Source: Luzula sylvatica (taxonomy: Eukaryota > Streptophyta > Magnoliopsida > Poales > Juncaceae). From it: 64,000 nucleotides of DNA. This document shows, piece after piece, positions 12,649 to 26,043 of the stretch. The stretch lies in the NCBI GenBank assembly GCA_946800325.1, contig CAMPEJ010000002.1, forward strand, positions 1,240,001-1,304,000, in the 5' to 3' direction. The translations under genes were made by a program, and so were the position numbers. How positions within the stretch are numbered: the first letter of the stretch is position 1; each line of letters opens with the position of its first letter. Below the pieces are notes generated by a model. It searched no databases. It saw nothing but the letters and a program-made list of their open reading frames with translations, and had not been told where the DNA came from.

Positions 12649-15600
12649 TTGGTAAAATGTTATGTGGTAAAAGATACGATTCAAATGATCTCAAAATACA
12701 TTATTTCAACTCCCCAAAGCATAAACAGATTGTTTTGAATCGAAAAACAAACTTTCTTAGTGTTTGTAAATTTTGGTGAAATGTTATGTGGTAAAAGATA
12801 CGATCCAAATGATCTCAAAATACGTTATTTGAACTCCCCAAAGCATAAACAGATTGTTTTGAATCGAAAAACAAACTTTCTTAGTGTTTGTAAATTTTGG
12901 TGAAATGTTATGTGGTAAAAGATACGATTCAAATGATCTCAAAATACGTTATTTGAACTCCCCAAAGCATAAACAGATTGTTTTGAATCGAAAAACAAAC
13001 TTTCTTAGTGTTTGTAAATTTTGGTAAAATGTTATGTGGTAAAAGATACGATTCAAATGATCTCAAAATACATTATTTCAACTCCCCAAAGCATAAACAG
13101 ATTGTTTTGAATCGAAAAACAAACTTTCTTAGTGTTTGTAAATTTTGGTGAAATGTTATGTGGTAAAAGATACGATCCAAATGATCTCAAAATACGTTAT
13201 TTGAACTCCCCAAAGCATAAACAGATTGTTTTGAATCGAAAAACAAACTTTCTTAGTGTTTGTAAATTTTGGTGAAATGTTATGTGGTAAAAGATACGAT
13301 TCAAATGATCTCAAAATACGTTATTTGAACTCCCCAAAGCATAAACAGATTGTTTTGAATCGAAAAACAAACTTTCTTAGTGTTTGTAAATTTTGGTGAA
13401 ATGTTATGTGGTAAAAGATACCATTCAAATGATCTCAAAATACGTTATTTGAACTCCCCAAAGCATAAACAGATTGTTTTGAATCGAAAAACAAACTTTC
13501 TTAGTGTTTGTAAATTTTGGTGAAATGTTATGTGGTAAAAGATACGATTCAAATGATCTCAAAATACGTTATTTGAACTCCCCAAAGCATAAACAAATTG
13601 TTTTGAATCGAAAAACAAACTTTCTTAGTGTTTGTAAATTTTGGTGAAATGTTATGTGGTAAAAGATACAATTCAAATGATCTCAAAATACGTTATTTGA
13701 ACTCCCCAAAGCATAAACAGATTGTTTTGAATCGAAAAACAAACTTTCTTAGTGTTTGTAAATTTTGGTGAAATGTTATGTGGTAAAAGATACGATTCAA
13801 ATGATCTCAAAATACGTTATTTGAACTCCCCAAAGCATAAACAGATTGTTTTGAATCGAAAAACAAACTTTCGTAGTGTTTGTAAATTTTGGTGAAATGT
13901 TATGTGGTAAAAGATACGATTCAAATGATCTCAAAATACGTTATTTGAACTCCCCAAAGCATAAACAAATTGTTTTGAATCGAAAAACAAACTTTCTTAG
14001 TGTTTGTAAATTTTGGTAAAATGTTATGTGGTAAAAGATACGATTCAAATGATCTCAAAATACGTTATTTGATCTCCCCAAAGCATAAACAGATTGTTTT
14101 GAATCGAAAAACAAACTTTCTTAGTGTTTGAAAATTTTGGTGAAATGTTATGTGGTAAAAGATACGATTCAAATGATCTCAAAATACGTTATTTGAACTC
14201 CCCAAAGCATAAACAGATTGTTTTGAATCGAAAAACAAACTTTCTTAGTGTTTGTAAATTTTGGTGAAATGTTATGTCGTAAAAGATACGATTCAAATGA
14301 TCTCAAAATACGTCATTTGAACTCCCCAAAGCATAAACAGATTGTTTTGAATCGAAAAACAAACTTTCTTAGTGTTTGTAAATTTTGGTAAAATGTTATA
14401 TGGTAAAATATACGATTCAAATGATCTCAAAATACGTTATTTGAACTCCCCAAAGCATAAACAGATTGTTTTGAATCGAAAAACAAACTTTCTTAGTGTT
14501 TGTAAATTTTGGTGAAATGTTATGTAGTAAAAGATACGATTCAAATGATCTCAAAATACGTTATTTGAACTCCCCAAAGCATAAACAGATTGTTTTGAAT
14601 CGAAAAACAAACTGTCTTAGTGTTTGTAAATTTTGGTGAAATGTTATCTGGAAAAAGATACGATTCAAATGATCTCAAAATACGTTATTTGAACTCCCCA
14701 AAGCATAAACAAATTGTTTTGAATCGAAAAACAAACTTTCTTAGTGTTTGTAAATTTTGGTGAAATGTTATGTGGTAAAAGATACGATTCAAATGATCTC
14801 AAAATACGTTATTTGAACTCCCCAAAGCATAAACATATTGTTTTGAATCGAAAAACATACTTTCTTAGTGTTTGTAAATTTTGGTGAAATGTTATGTGGT
14901 AAAAGATACGATTCAAATGATCTCAAAATACGTTATTTGAACTCCCCAAAGCATAAACAGATTGTTTTGAATCGAAAAACAAACTTTCGTAGTGTTTGTA
15001 AATTTTGGTGAAATGTTATGTGGTAAAAGATACGATTCAAATGATCTCAAAATACGTTATTTGAACTCCCCAAAGCATAAACAAATTGTTTTGAATCGAA
15101 AAACAAACTTTCTTAGTGTTTGTAAATTTTGGTAAAATGTTATGTGGTAAAAGATACGATTCAAATGATCTCAAAATACATTATTTCAACTCCCCAAAGC
15201 ATAAACAGATTGTTTTGAATCGAAAAACAAACTTTCTTAGTGTTTGTAAATTTTGGTGAAATGTTATGTGGTAAAAGATACGATCCAAATGATCTCAAAA
15301 TACGTTATTTGAACTCCCCAAAGCATAAACAGATTGTTTTGAATCGAAAAACAAACTTTCTTAGTGTTTGTAAATTTTGGTGAAATGTTATGTGGTAAAA
15401 GATACGATTCAAATGATCTCAAAATACGTTATTTGAACTCCCCAAAGCATAAACAGATTGTTTTGAATCGAAAAACAAACTTTCTTAGTGTTTGTAAATT
15501 TTGGTGAAATGTTATGTCGTAAAAGATACGATTCAAATGATCTCAAAATACGTCATTTGAACTCCCCAAAGCATAAACAGATTGTTTTGAATCGAAAAAC

Positions 15601-18104
15601 AAACTTTCTTAGTGTTTGTAAATTTTGGTAAAATGTTATATGGTAAAATATACGATTCAAATGATCTCAAAATACGTTATTTGAACTCCCCAAAGCATAA
15701 ACAGATTGTTTTGAATCGAAAAACAAACTTTCTTAGTGTTTGTAAATTTTGGTGAAATGTTATGTAGTAAAAGATACGATTCAAATGATCTCAAAATACG
15801 TTATTTGAACTCCCCAAAGCATAAACAGATTGTTTTGAATCGAAAAACAAACTGTCTTAGTGTTTGTAAATTTTGGTGAAATGTTATCTGGAAAAAGATA
15901 CGATTCAAATGATCTCAAAATACGTTATTTGAACTCCCCAAAGCATAAACAAATTGTTTTGAATCGAAAAACAAACTTTCTTAGTGTTTGTAAATTTTGG
16001 TGAAATGTTATGTGGTAAAAGATACGATTCAAATGATCTCAAAATACGTTATTTGAACTCCCCAAAGCATAAACAGATTGTTTTGAATCGAAAAACATAC
16101 TTTCTTAGTGTTTGTAAATTTTGGTGAAATGTTATGTGGTAAAAGATACGATTCAAATGATCTCAAAATACGTTATTTGAACTCCCCAAAGCATAAACAG
16201 ATTGTTTTGAATCGAAAAACAAACTTTCGTAGTGTTTGTAAATTTTGGTGAAATGTTATGTGGTAAAAGATACGATTCAAATGATCTCAAAATACGTTAT
16301 TTGAACTCCCCAAAGCATAAACAAATTGTTTTGAATCGAAAAACAAACTTTCTTAGTGTTTGTAAATTTTGGTAAAATGTTATGTGGTAAAAGATACGAT
16401 TCAAATGATCTCAAAATACATTATTTCAACTCCCCAAAGCATAAACAGATTGTTTTGAATCGAAAAACAAACTTTCTTAGTGTTTGTAAATTTTGGTGAA
16501 ATGTTATGTGGTAAAAGATACGATCCAAATGATCTCAAAATACGTTATTTGAACTCCCCAAAGCATAAACAGATTGTTTTGAATCGAAAAACAAACTTTC
16601 TTAGTGTTTGTAAATTTTGGTGAAATGTTATGTGGTAAAAGATACGATTCAAATGATCTCAAAATACGTTATTTGAACTCCCCAAAGCATAAACAGATTG
16701 TTTTGAATCGAAAAACAAACTTTCTTAGTGTTTGTAAATTTTGGTGAAATGTTATGTAGTAAAAGATACGATTCAAATGATCTCAAAATACGTCATTTGA
16801 ACTCCCCAATGCATAAACAGATTGTTTTGAATCGAAAAACAAACTTTCTTAGTGTTTGTAAATTTTGGTAAAATGTTATGTGGTAAAAGATACGATTCAA
16901 ATGATCTCAAAATACGTTATTTGAACTCCCCAAAGCATAAACAGATTGTTTTGAATCGAAAAACAAACTTTCTTAGTGTTTGAAAATTTTGGAGAAATGT
17001 TATGTGGTAAAAGATACGATTCAAATGATCTCAAAATACGTTATTTGAACTCCCCAAAGCATAAACAGATTGTTTTGAATCGAAAAACAAACTTTCTTAG
17101 TGTTTGTAAATTTTGGTGAAATGTTATGTCGTAAAAGATACGATTCAAATGATCTCAAAATACGTCATTTGAACTCCCCAAAGCATAAACAGATTGTTTT
17201 GAATCGAAAAACAAACTTTCTTAGTGTTTGTAAATTTTGGTAAAATGTTATGTGGTAAAAGATACGATTCAAATGATCTCAAAATACGTTATTTGAACTC
17301 CCCAAAGCATAAACAGATTGTTTTGAATCGAAAAACAAACTTTCTTAGTGTTTGTAAATTTTGGTGAAATGTTATGTAGTAAAAGATACGATTCAAATGA
17401 TCTCAAAATACGTTATTTGAACTCCCCAAAGCATAAACAGATTGTTTTGAATCGAAAAACAAACTGTCTTAGTGTTTGTAAATTTTGGTGAAATGTTATA
17501 TGGAAAAAGATACGATTCAAATGATCTCAAAATACGTTATTTGAACTCCCCAAAGCATAAACAAATTGTTTTGAATCGAAAAACAAACTTTCTTAGTGTT
17601 TGTAAATTTTGGTGAAATGTTATGTGGTAAAAGATACGATTCGAATGATCTAAAAATATGTTATTTGAACTCCCCAAAGCATAAACAAATTGTTTTGAAT
17701 CGAAAAACAAACTGTCTTAGTGTTTGTAAATTTTGGTGAAATGTTATATGGAAAAAGATACGATTCAAATGATCTCAAAATACGTTATTTGAACTCCCCA
17801 AAGCATAAACAGATTGTTTTGAATCGAAAAACAAACTTTCTTAGTGTTTGTAAATTTTGGTGAAATGTTATGTGGTAAAAGATACGATTCAAATGATCTC
17901 AAAATACGTTATTTGAACTCCCCAAAGCACAAACAGATTGTTTTGAATCGAAAAACAAACTTTCGTAGTGTTTGTAAATTTTGGTGAAATGTTATGTGGT
18001 AAAAGATACGATTCAAATGATCTCAAAATACGTTATTTGAACTCCCCAAAGCATAAACAAATTGTTTTGAATCGAAAAACAAACTTTCTTAGTGTTTGTA
18101 AATT
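12649..18104 (+). repeat. 44-mer super-HOR copy 1 (5456 bp)
   Basis: This large unit has three parts. 12649-15128 is a 20-mer: M-P-G-M-P-G-N-Q-N-K, then Q-V2-G-C-V-S-E-T-K-Q. 15129-16368 is a 10-mer: M-P-G-C-V-S-E-T-K-Q. 16369-18104 is a 14-mer: M-P-G-S2-V2-G-C, then V2-S-F-R-F-K-Q. Markers at 12699, 13071, 15179 and 16419 recur 5456-5457 bp later at 18155, 18527, 20635 and 21876. The 20-mer is a variant of the upstream 18-mer in which a Q-V2 pair carrying 'gatctcccc' has entered. The first N monomer here is 'gataccattc', not 'gatacaattc'. Confidence 0.88.
15129..16368 (+). repeat. Recurring 10-mer HOR (1240 bp), first copy
   Basis: The order is M-P-G-C-V-S-E-T-K-Q, followed directly by another M. 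It is the 18-mer with M-P-G-N-Q-N-K-G removed, so the first M-P-G is joined directly to C. The same 10-mer occurs at 20585-21824, 30386-31625 and 33238-34477. V monomers here read 'aaaatatac', unlike 'aaaagatac' in most V monomers before 14 kb. Confidence 0.88.
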
Positions 18105-21100
18105 TTGGTAAAATGTTATGTGGTAAAAGATACGATTCAAATGATCTCAAAATACATTATTTCAACTCCCCAAAGCATAAACAGATTGTTTTGAATCGAA
18201 AAACAAACTTTCTTAGTGTTTGTAAATTTTGGTGAAATGTTATGTGGTAAAAGATACGATCCAAATGATCTCAAAATACGTTATTTGAACTCCCCAAAGC
18301 ATAAACAGATTGTTTTGAATCGAAAAACAAACTTTCTTAGTGTTTGTAAATTTTGGTGAAATGTTATGTGGTAAAAGATACGATTCAAATGATCTCAAAA
18401 TACGTTATTTGAACTCCCCAAAGCATAAACAGATTGTTTTGAATCGAAAAACAAACTTTCTTAGTGTTTGTAAATTTTGGTAAAATGTTATGTGGTAAAA
18501 GATACGATTCAAATGATCTCAAAATACATTATTTCAACTCCCCAAAGCATAAACAGATTGTTTTGAATCGAAAAACAAACTTTCTTAGTGTTTGTAAATT
18601 TTGGTGAAATGTTATGTGGTAAAAGATACGATCCAAATGATCTCAAAATACGTTATTTGAACTCCCCAAAGCATAAACAGATTGTTTTGAATCGAAAAAC
18701 AAACTTTCTTAGTGTTTGTAAATTTTGGTGAAATGTTATGTGGTAAAAGATACGATTCAAATGATCTCAAAATACGTTATTTGAACTCCCCAAAGCATAA
18801 ACAGATTGTTTTGAATCGAAAAACAAACTTTCTTAGTGTTTGTAAATTTTGGTGAAATGTTATGTGGTAAAAGATACAATTCAAATGATCTCAAAATACG
18901 TTATTTGAACTCCCCAAAGCATAAACAGATTGTTTTGAATCGAAAAACAAACTTTCTTAGTGTTTGTAAATTTTGGTGAAATGTTATGTGGTAAAAGATA
19001 CGATTCAAATGATCTCAAAATACGTTATTTGAACTCGCCAAAGCATAAACAAATTGTTTTGAATCGAAAAACAAACTTTCTTAGTGTTTGTAAATTTTGG
19101 TGAAATGTTATGTGGTAAAAGATACAATTCAAATGATCTCAAAATACGTTATTTGAACTCCCCAAAGCATAAACAGATTGTTTTGAATCGAAAAACAAAC
19201 TTTCTTAGTGTTTGTAAATTTTGGTGAAATGTTATGTGGTAAAAGATACGATTCAAATGATCTCAAAATACGTTATTTGAACTCCCCAAAGCATAAACAG
19301 ATTGTTTTGAATCGAAAAACAAACTTTCGTAGTGTTTGTAAATTTTGGTGAAATGTTATGTGGTAAAAGATACGATTCAAATGATCTCAAAATACGTTAT
19401 TTGAACTCCCCAAAGCATAAACAAATTGTTTTGAATCGAAAAACAAACTTTCTTAGTGTTTGTAAATTTTGGTAAAATGTTATGTGGTAAAAGATACGAT
19501 TCAAATGATCTCAAAATACGTTATTTGATCTCCCCAAAGCATAAACAGATTGTTTTGAATCGAAAAACAAACTTTCTTAGTGTTTGAAAATTTTGGTGAA
19601 ATGTTATGTGGTAAAAGATACGATTCAAATGATCTCAAAATACGTTATTTGAACTCCCCAAAGCATAAACAGATTGTTTTGAATCGAAAAACAAACTTTC
19701 TTAGTGTTTGTAAATTTTGGTGAAATGTTATGTCGTAAAAGATACGATTCAAATGATCTCAAAATACGTCATTTGAACTCCCCAAAGCATAAACAGATTG
19801 TTTTGAATCGAAAAACAAACTTTCTTAGTGTTTGTAAATTTTGGTAAAATGTTATATGGTAAAATATACGATTCAAATGATCTCAAAATACGTTATTTGA
19901 ACTCCCCAAAGCATAAACAGATTGTTTTGAATCGAAAAACAAACTTTCTTAGTGTTTGTAAATTTTGGTGAAATGTTATGTAGTAAAAGATACGATTCAA
20001 ATGATCTCAAAATACGTTATTTGAACTCCCCAAAGCATAAACAGATTGTTTTGAATCGAAAAACAAACTGTCTTAGTGTTTGTAAATTTTGGTGAAATGT
20101 TATCTGGAAAAAGATACGATTCAAATGATCTCAAAATACGTTATTTGAACTCCCCAAAGCATAAACAAATTGTTTTGAATCGAAAAACAAACTTTCTTAG
20201 TGTTTGTAAATTTTGGTGAAATGTTATGTGGTAAAAGATACGATTCAAATGATCTCAAAATACGTTATTTGAACTCCCCAAAGCATAAACAGATTGTTTT
20301 GAATCGAAAAACATACTTTCTTAGTGTTTGTAAATTTTGGTGAAATGTTATGTGGTAAAAGATACGATTCAAATGATCTCAAAATACGTTATTTGAACTC
20401 CCCAAAGCATAAACAGATTGTTTTGAATCGAAAAACAAACTTTCGTAGTGTTTGTAAATTTTGGTGAAATGTTATGTGGTAAAAGATACGATTCAAATGA
20501 TCTCAAAATACGTTATTTGAACTCCCCAAAGCATAAACAAATTGTTTTGAATCGAAAAACAAACTTTCTTAGTGTTTGTAAATTTTGGTAAAATGTTATG
20601 TGGTAAAAGATACGATTCAAATGATCTCAAAATACATTATTTCAACTCCCCAAAGCATAAACAGATTGTTTTGAATCGAAAAACAAACTTTCTTAGTGTT
20701 TGTAAATTTTGGTGAAATGTTATGTGGTAAAAGATACGATCCAAATGATCTCAAAATACGTTATTTGAACTCCCCAAAGCATAAACAGATTGTTTTGAAT
20801 CGAAAAACAAACTTTCTTAGTGTTTGTAAATTTTGGTGAAATGTTATGTGGTAAAAGATACGATTCAAATGATCTCAAAATACGTTATTTGAACTCCCCA
20901 AAGCATAAACAGATTGTTTTGAATCGAAAAACAAACTTTCTTAGTGTTTGTAAATTTTGGTGAAATGTTATGTCGTAAAAGATACGATTCAAATGATCTC
21001 AAAATACGTCATTTGAACTCCCCAAAGCATAAACAGATTGTTTTGAATCGAAAAACAAACTTTCTTAGTGTTTGTAAATTTTGGTAAAATGTTATATGGT

Positions 21101-23437
21101 AAAATATACGATTCAAATGATCTCAAAATACGTTATTTGAACTCCCCAAAGCATAAACAGATTGTTTTGAATCGAAAAACAAACTTTCTTAGTGTTTGTA
21201 AATTTTGGTGAAATGTTATGTAGTAAAAGATACGATTCAAATGATCTCAAAATACGTTATTTGAACTCCCCAAAGCATAAACAGATTGTTTTGAATCGAA
21301 AAACAAACTGTCTTAGTGTTTGTAAAATTTGGTGAAATGTTATCTGGAAAAAGATACGATTCAAATGATCTCAAAATACGTTATTTGAACTCCCCAAAGC
21401 ATAAACAAATTGTTTTGAATCGAAAAACAAACTTTCTTAGTGTTTGTAAATTTTGGTGAAATGTTATGTGGTAAAAGATACGATTCAAATGATCTCAAAA
21501 TACGTTATTTGAACTCCCCAAAGCATGAACAGATTGTTTTGAATCGAAAAACATACTTTCTTAGTGTTTGTAAATTTTGGTGAAATGTTATGTGGTAAAA
21601 GATACGATTCAAATGATCTCAAAATACGTTATTTGAACTCCCCAAAGCATAAACAGATTGTTTTGAATCGAAAAACAAACTTTCGTAGTGTTTGTAAATT
21701 TTGGTGAAATGTTATGTGGTAAAAGATACGATTCAAATGATCTCAAAATACGTTATTTGAACTCCCCAAAGCATAAACAAATTGTTTTGAATCGAAAAAC
21801 AAACTTTCTTAGTGTTTGTAAATTTTGGTAAAATGTTATGTGGTAAAAATATACGATTCAAATGATCTCAAAATACATTATTTCAACTCCCCAAAGCATA
21901 AACAGATTGTTTTGAATCGAAAAACAAACTTTCTTAGTGTTTGTAAATTTTGGTGAAATGTTATGTAGTAAAAGATACGATTCAAATGATCTCAAAATAC
22001 ATCATTTGAACTCCCCAATGCATAAACAGATTGTTTTGAATCGAAAAACAAACTTTCTTAGTGTTTGTAAATTTTGGTAAAATGTTATGTGGTAAAAGAT
22101 ACGATTCAAATGATCTCAAAATACGTTATTTGAACTCCCCAAAGCATAAACAGATTGTTTTGAATCGAAAAACAAACTTTCTTAGTGTTTGTAAATTTTG
22201 GTGAAATGTTATGTGGTAAAAGATACGATTCAAATAATCTCAAAATACGTTATTTGAACTCCCCAAAGCATAAACAGATTGTTTTGAATCGAAAAACAAA
22301 CTTTCTTAGTGTTTGTAAATTTTGGTGAAATGTTATGTAGTAAAAGATACGATTCAAATGATCTCAAAATACATCATTTGAACTCCCCAATGCATAAACA
22401 GATTGTTTTGAATCGAAAAACAAACTTTCTTAGTGTTTGTAAATTTTGGTAAAATGTTATGTGGTAAAAGATACGATTCAAATGATCTCAAAATACGTTA
22501 TTTGAACTCCCCAAAGCATAAACAGATTGTTTTGAATCGAAAAACAAACTTTCTTAGTGTTTGAAAATTTTGGAGAAATGTTATGTGGTAAAAGATACGA
22601 TTCAAATGATCTCAAAATACGTTATTTGAACTCCCCAAAGCATAAACAGATTGTTTTGAATCGAAAAACAAACTTTCTTAGTGTTTGTAAATTTTGGTGA
22701 AATGTTATGTCGTAAAAGATACGATTCAAATGATCTCAAAATACGTCATTTGAACTCCCCAAAGCATAAACAGATTGTTTTGAATCGAAAAACAAACTTT
22801 CTTAGTGTTTGTAAATTTTGGTAAAATGTTATGTGGTAAAAGATACGATTCAAATGATCTCAAAATACGTTATTTGAACTCCCCAAAGCATAAACAGATT
22901 GTTTTGAATCGAAAAACAAACTTTCTTAGTGTTTGTAAATTTTGGTGAAATGTTATGTAGTAAAAGATACGATTCAAATGATCTCAAAATACGTTATTTG
23001 AACTCCCCAAAGCATAAACAGATTGTTTTGAATCGAAAAACAAACTGTCTTAGTGTTTGTAAATTTTGGTGAAATGTTATATGGAAAAAGATACGATTCA
23101 AATGATCTCAAAATACGTTATTTGAACTCCCCAAAGCATAAACAAATTGTTTTGAATCGAAAAACAAACTTTCTTAGTGTTTGTAAATTTTGGTGAAATG
23201 TTATGTGGTAAAAGATACGATTCGAATGATCTAAAAATAAGTTATTTGAACTCCCCAAAGCATAAACAAATTGTTTTGAATCGAAAAACAAACTGTCTTA
23301 GTGTTTGTAAATTTTGGTGAAATGTTATATGGAAAAAGATACGATTCAAATGATCTCAAAATACGTTATTTGAACTCCCCAAAGCATAAACAAATTGTTT
23401 TGAATCGAAAAACAAACTTTCTTAGTGTTTGTAAATT
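18105..23437 (+). repeat. 44-mer super-HOR copy 2, rearranged in its last third
   Basis: 18105-20584 and 20585-21824 repeat the 20-mer and 10-mer of copy 1. The third part starts at 21825 but reads M-S2-V2-G-S2-V2-G-C, then V2-S-F-R-F. The P-G pair of copy 1 is replaced by an S2-V2-G triplet, so R sits 5581 bp (45 monomers plus 1 bp) after its partner, not 5456. After F the K-Q ending is absent, and the array continues into the 13-mer family from 23438. The extra base is in the M monomer at 21825-21949. Confidence 0.85.
21825..21949 (+). repeat. 125-bp monomer, single-base insertion in the A tract
   Basis: This M monomer reads 'ggtaaaaatatac', one base longer than the usual form, with g replaced by t. 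It is the first length change after monomer 6. From 745 to this point the register is exactly 124 bp for 170 consecutive monomers. Confidence 0.85.
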
Positions 23438-24430
23438 TTGGTGAAATGTTATGTGGTAAAAGATACGATTCAAATGATCTCAAAATACGTTATTTGAACT
23501 CCCCAAAGCATAAACAGATTGTTTTGAATCGAAAAACAAACTGTCTTAGTGTTTGTAAATTTTGGTGAAATGTTATCTGGAAAAAGATACGATTCAAATG
23601 ATCTCAAAATACGTTATTTGAACTCCCCAAAGCATAAACACATTGTTTTGAATCGAAAAACAAATTTTCTTAGTGTTTGTAAATTTTGGTGAAATGTTAT
23701 GTGGTAAAAGATACGATTCAAATGATCTCAAAATACGTTATTTGAACTCCCCAAAGCATAAACAGATTGTTTTGAATCGAAAAACATACTTTCTTAGTGT
23801 TTGTAAATTTTGGTGAAATGTTATGTGGAAAAATATACGATTCAAATGATCTCAAAATACGTTATTTGAACTCCCCAAAGCATAAACGGATTGTTTTGAA
23901 TCGAAAAACAAACTGTCTTAGTGTTTTGTAAATTTTGGTGAAATGTTATGTCGTAAAAGATACGATTCAAATGATCTCAAAATACGTTATTTGAACTCCC
24001 CAAAGCATAAACAGATTGTTTTGAATCGAAAAACAAACTGTCTTAGTGTTTGTAAATTTTGGTGAAATGTTATATGGAAAAAGATACGATTCAAATGATC
24101 TTAAAATACGTTATTTGAACTCCCCAAAGCATAAACAAATTGTTTTGAATCGAAAAACAAACTTTCTTAGTGTTTGTAAATTTTGGTGAAATGTTATGTG
24201 GTAAAAGATACGATTCAAATGATCTCAAAATACGTTATTTGAACTCCCCAAAGCATAAACAGATTGTTTTGAATCGAAAAACAAACTTTCGTAGTGTTTG
24301 TAAATTTTGGTGAAATGTTATGTGGTAAAAGATACGATTCAAATGATCTCAAAATACGTTATTTGAACTCCCCAAAGCATAAACAAATTGTTTTGAATCG
24401 AAAAACAAACTTTCTTAGTGTTTGTAAATT
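22818..24430 (+). repeat. 13-mer HOR copy 1 (1613 bp)
   Basis: The order is V2-S-F-R-F-G-E-T-W-C2-F-K-Q, where G carries 'ctgtctt'. The period is 13 x 124 + 1 because the W monomer (23810-23934) has one extra t in 'gtgttttgta'. R reads 'aaaaataagtt' and E reads 'acacattg', both shared only with the next copy. The two copies are recent duplicates within the larger 13-mer family that returns at 35346. Confidence 0.9.
23810..23934 (+). repeat. 125-bp W monomer, gtgttttg insertion, copy 1
   Basis: It has one extra t in 'gtgttttgtaaa' (from 23921), along with 'ggaaaaatatac' and 'aacggatt'. It is the first of five W monomers with this insertion (also 25423, 27036, 27781 and 36338). Later W monomers at 37951, 40308, 42168 and 43904 lack it. 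Confidence 0.9.
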
Positions 24431-26043
24431 TTGGTAAAATGTTATGTGGTAAAAGATACGATTCAAATGATCTCAAAATACGTTATTTGAACTCCCCAAA
24501 GCATAAACAGATTGTTTTGAATCGAAAAACAAACTTTCTTAGTGTTTGTAAATTTTGGTGAAATGTTATGTAGTAAAAGATACGATTCAAATGATCTCAA
24601 AATACGTTATTTGAACTCCCCAAAGCATAAACAGATTGTTTTGAATCGAAAAACAAACTGTCTTAGTGTTTGTAAATTTTGGTGAAATGTTATATGGAAA
24701 AAGATACGATTCAAATGATCTCAAAATACGTTATTTGAACTCCCCAAAGCATAAACAAATTGTTTTGAATCGAAAAACAAACTTTCTTAGTGTTTGTAAA
24801 TTTTGGTGAAATGTTATGTGGTAAAAGATACGATTCGAATGATCTAAAAATAAGTTATTTGAACTCCCCAAAGCATAAACAAATTGTTTTGAATCGAAAA
24901 ACAAACTGTCTTAGTGTTTGTAAATTTTGGTGAAATGTTATATGGAAAAAGATACGATTCAAATGATCTCAAAATACGTTATTTGAACTCCCCAAAGCAT
25001 AAACAAATTGTTTTGAATCGAAAAACAAACTTTCTTAGTGTTTGTAAATTTTGGTGAAATGTTATGTGGTAAAAGATACGATTCAAATGATCTCAAAATA
25101 CGTTATTTGAACTCCCCAAAGCATAAACAGATTGTTTTGAATCGAAAAACAAACTGTCTTAGTGTTTGTAAATTTTGGTGAAATGTTATCTGGAAAAAGA
25201 TACGATTCAAATGATCTCAAAATACGTTATTTGAACTCCCCAAAGCATAAACACATTGTTTTGAATCGAAAAACAAATTTTCTTAGTGTTTGTAAATTTT
25301 GGTGAAATGTTATGTGGTAAAAGATACGATTCAAATGATCTCAAAATACGTTATTTGAACTCCCCAAAGCATAAACAGATTGTTTTGAATCGAAAAACAT
25401 ACTTTCTTAGTGTTTGTAAATTTTGGTGAAATGTTATGTGGAAAAATATACGATTCAAATGATCTCAAAATACGTTATTTGAACTCCCCAAAGCATAAAC
25501 GGATTGTTTTGAATCGAAAAACAAACTGTCTTAGTGTTTTGTAAATTTTGGTGAAATGTTATGTCGTAAAAGATACGATTCAAATGATCTCAAAATACGT
25601 TATTTGAACTCCCCAAAGCATAAACAGATTGTTTTGAATCGAAAAACAAACTGTCTTAGTGTTTGTAAATTTTGGTGAAATGTTATATGGAAAAAGATAC
25701 GATTCAAATGATCTTAAAATACGTTATTTGAACTCCCCAAAGCATAAACAAATTGTTTTGAATCGAAAAACAAACTTTCTTAGTGTTTGTAAATTTTGGT
25801 GAAATGTTATGTGGTAAAAGATACGATTCAAATGATCTCAAAATACGTTATTTGAACTCCCCAAAGCATAAACAGATTGTTTTGAATCGAAAAACAAACT
25901 TTCGTAGTGTTTGTAAATTTTGGTGAAATGTTATGTGGTAAAAGATACGATTCAAATGATCTCAAAATACGTTATTTGAACTCCCCAAAGCATAAACAAA
26001 TTGTTTTGAATCGAAAAACAAACTTTCTTAGTGTTTGTAAATT
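24431..26043 (+). repeat. 13-mer HOR copy 2 (1613 bp)
   Basis: The variant order is the same as in 22818-24430, and the tags are too: 'aaaaataagtt' in R at 24803, 'acacattg' in E at 25175 and 'gtgttttg' in W at 25423. The marker 'ttcgaatgatcta' falls at 23222, 24835 and 26448, spaced 1613 bp each time. A third, partial copy continues to about 26540 and then switches to K-Q. Confidence 0.9.
25423..25547 (+). repeat. 125-bp W monomer, gtgttttg insertion, copy 2
   Basis: It has the same extra t as 23810-23934, exactly 1613 bp downstream, and also shares 'ctgtctt'. The pair marks the 13-mer duplication. Confidence 0.9.
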
